From contig CACHPE010000008.1 of the NCBI GenBank assembly GCA_902581605.1, positions 1 to 64,000 on the forward strand: 64,000 nt of DNA. The letters are read 5' to 3'. The stretch comes from an uncultured Pelagibacteraceae bacterium (GTDB taxonomy: Bacteria > Pseudomonadota > Alphaproteobacteria > Pelagibacterales > Pelagibacteraceae). The notes beneath the pieces are model-generated. The model was given only the letters and a program-made list of their open reading frames with translations, was not told the DNA's origin and did no database searches. Of this stretch, positions 63,373-64,000 are shown one piece after another; position 1 is the stretch's first letter; every line of letters starts with the position of its first letter. The position numbers were made by a program, and so were the translations under genes.

Positions 63373-64000
63373 TTAAAGGATTTGACTTAAAAATAGCTTG
63401 GTTCTATCACTCTTCGGGTTTGCAAAAAACTCTTTAGTTTCAGCTCTTTCAACTATCATACCCTCATCCATAAAAATAACTTCATCTGCAACCTCTTTTG
63501 CAAATCCCATTTCATGCGTTACTACAATCATTGTCATTCCTGCTTTTGCTAAATTAACCATTGCATCCAACACCTCTTTAATCATTTCCGGGTCTAGAGC
63601 TGATGTAGGCTCGTCAAATAACATTATTTTCGGCTCCATACATAGTGCTCTAGCAATTGCACATCGTTGTTGTTGTCCACCTGAAAGTTGGCCTGGATAC
63701 TTATTAGCTTGGTCTGCAATTTGTACTTTTTCTAGGTGCTGAAGAGCTAAATCTTCTGCCTCTTTTTTTGGCATTTTTTTTACCCAAATTGGAGCTAGTG
63801 TGCAATTATCTAAAATAGAAAGATGAGGAAATAAATTAAATTGTTGAAATACCATTCCAACTTCAGCTCTAATTTTTTCTATGTCTTTAGTATCTTCTGT
63901 TAATTCATTTCCATCTACTATAATTGAACCTTGTTGATGTTCCTCAAGTCTGTTTATACATCTAATTAATGTTGATTTACCTGATCCTGAAGGTCCACAC
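63373..64000 (-). CDS. Amino-acid ABC transporter ATP-binding protein (partial, 5' end outside window)
   Basis: The frame is open to the window end, about 209 residues. It begins inside the Walker A motif ([20 protein letters not shown]), so only the first 30-40 residues are missing. The Q-loop [17 protein letters not shown], signature [14 protein letters not shown], Walker [14 protein letters not shown] and [14 protein letters not shown] with a C-terminal [18 protein letters not shown] mark the GlnQ/AapP/BztD polar amino-acid class. Membrane partners would lie just past the window on the minus strand. Confidence 0.93.
   Translation of the reverse strand, partial: CGPSGSGKSTLIRCINRLEEHQQGSIIVDGNELTEDTKDIEKIRAEVGMVFQQFNLFPHLSILDNCTLAPIWVKKMPKKEAEDLALQHLEKVQIADQANKYPGQLSGGQQQRCAIARALCMEPKIMLFDEPTSALDPEMIKEVLDAMVNLAKAGMTMIVVTHEMGFAKEVADEVIFMDEGMIVERAETKEFFANPKSDRTKLFLSQIL

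Overview
The window is a compact, very AT-rich chromosomal segment with tiny or overlapping gene junctions, no stretch over 300 bases without a gene, no insertion sequence, no CRISPR array and no rRNA. Gene content and order (gyrA-coaD-ppiase-tgt, secF-secD-yajC-serS-tatCBA-scpBA-nagZ-argS-dgt, a Pho block, AapP/GlnQ-type amino-acid transport) and the Lys/Asn/Ile-rich proteins point to a free-living marine alphaproteobacterium of the SAR11 / Candidatus Pelagibacter type. This is inferred from style and synteny, not from a database match.

Layout. 1-12.7 kb holds housekeeping genes: the recG 3' end, a DUF502 membrane protein, an M48 lipoprotein protease, tRNA-Lys, tgt, a periplasmic cyclophilin, coaD, gyrA, ssb, uvrA, a PuuD-N-like membrane protein and acetoacetyl-CoA synthetase. 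12.8-23.6 kb is a long minus-strand run for protein export (SecDF-YajC, TatABC), seryl- and arginyl-tRNA synthetases, condensin partners ScpAB, NagZ and dGTPase. 23.6-28.9 kb has ErpA, ExoIII and a zinc-uptake module: Zur, ZnuB, ZnuC and a divergent ZnuA with a 23-histidine tandem-repeat loop, with two Zur-box-like palindromes in the shared promoter. 28.9-31 kb has a peroxiredoxin-like protein, a DsbA-fold isomerase and a PhyH dioxygenase.

31-55.5 kb is dominated by phosphorus. It holds glycerol-3-phosphate / glycerophosphodiester uptake and use (2H phosphoesterase, UgpQ, UgpC, two UgpE paralogues, UgpA, UgpB, GlpD). Next come arsenate detoxification (a small membrane protein, ArsC, an aquaporin), polyphosphate metabolism (Ppx, Ppk), SixA, and the PhoB-PhoU-PstBACS cluster. 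PhoR lies in an apparent operon with the phosphate-starvation lipid-remodelling pair PlcP-Agt, beside a divergent diacylglycerol-kinase-like gene. Pho-box-like 11-bp direct repeats lie upstream of pstS, the kinase-like gene and the arsenate operon. Logic: PhoR/PhoB sense phosphate; PstSCAB, UgpABCE and lipid replacement bring in or spare phosphorus; ArsC and the aquaporin deal with arsenate that enters with phosphate.

55.5-64 kb holds a Lys-rich small protein, a hairpin-rich spacer, an EamA transporter, ManC, IlvD, ValS, tRNA-Cys, tRNA-Asn, an XRE regulator and the 3' part of an amino-acid ABC transporter ATPase.

The most unusual finding is that the ugp/glpD block (about 7.9 kb) is bracketed by 122-bp direct repeats (30950-31071 and 39003-39124; 108/122 identical by hand count). 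Each copy carries the last codons of a PhyH-type gene, a Pho-like promoter and the first codons of the small membrane-protein gene. The organophosphate cassette therefore appears to have been inserted, or to have replaced DNA, between phyH and the arsenate operon. GlpD ends, without its usual C-terminal domain, exactly at the right-hand repeat.
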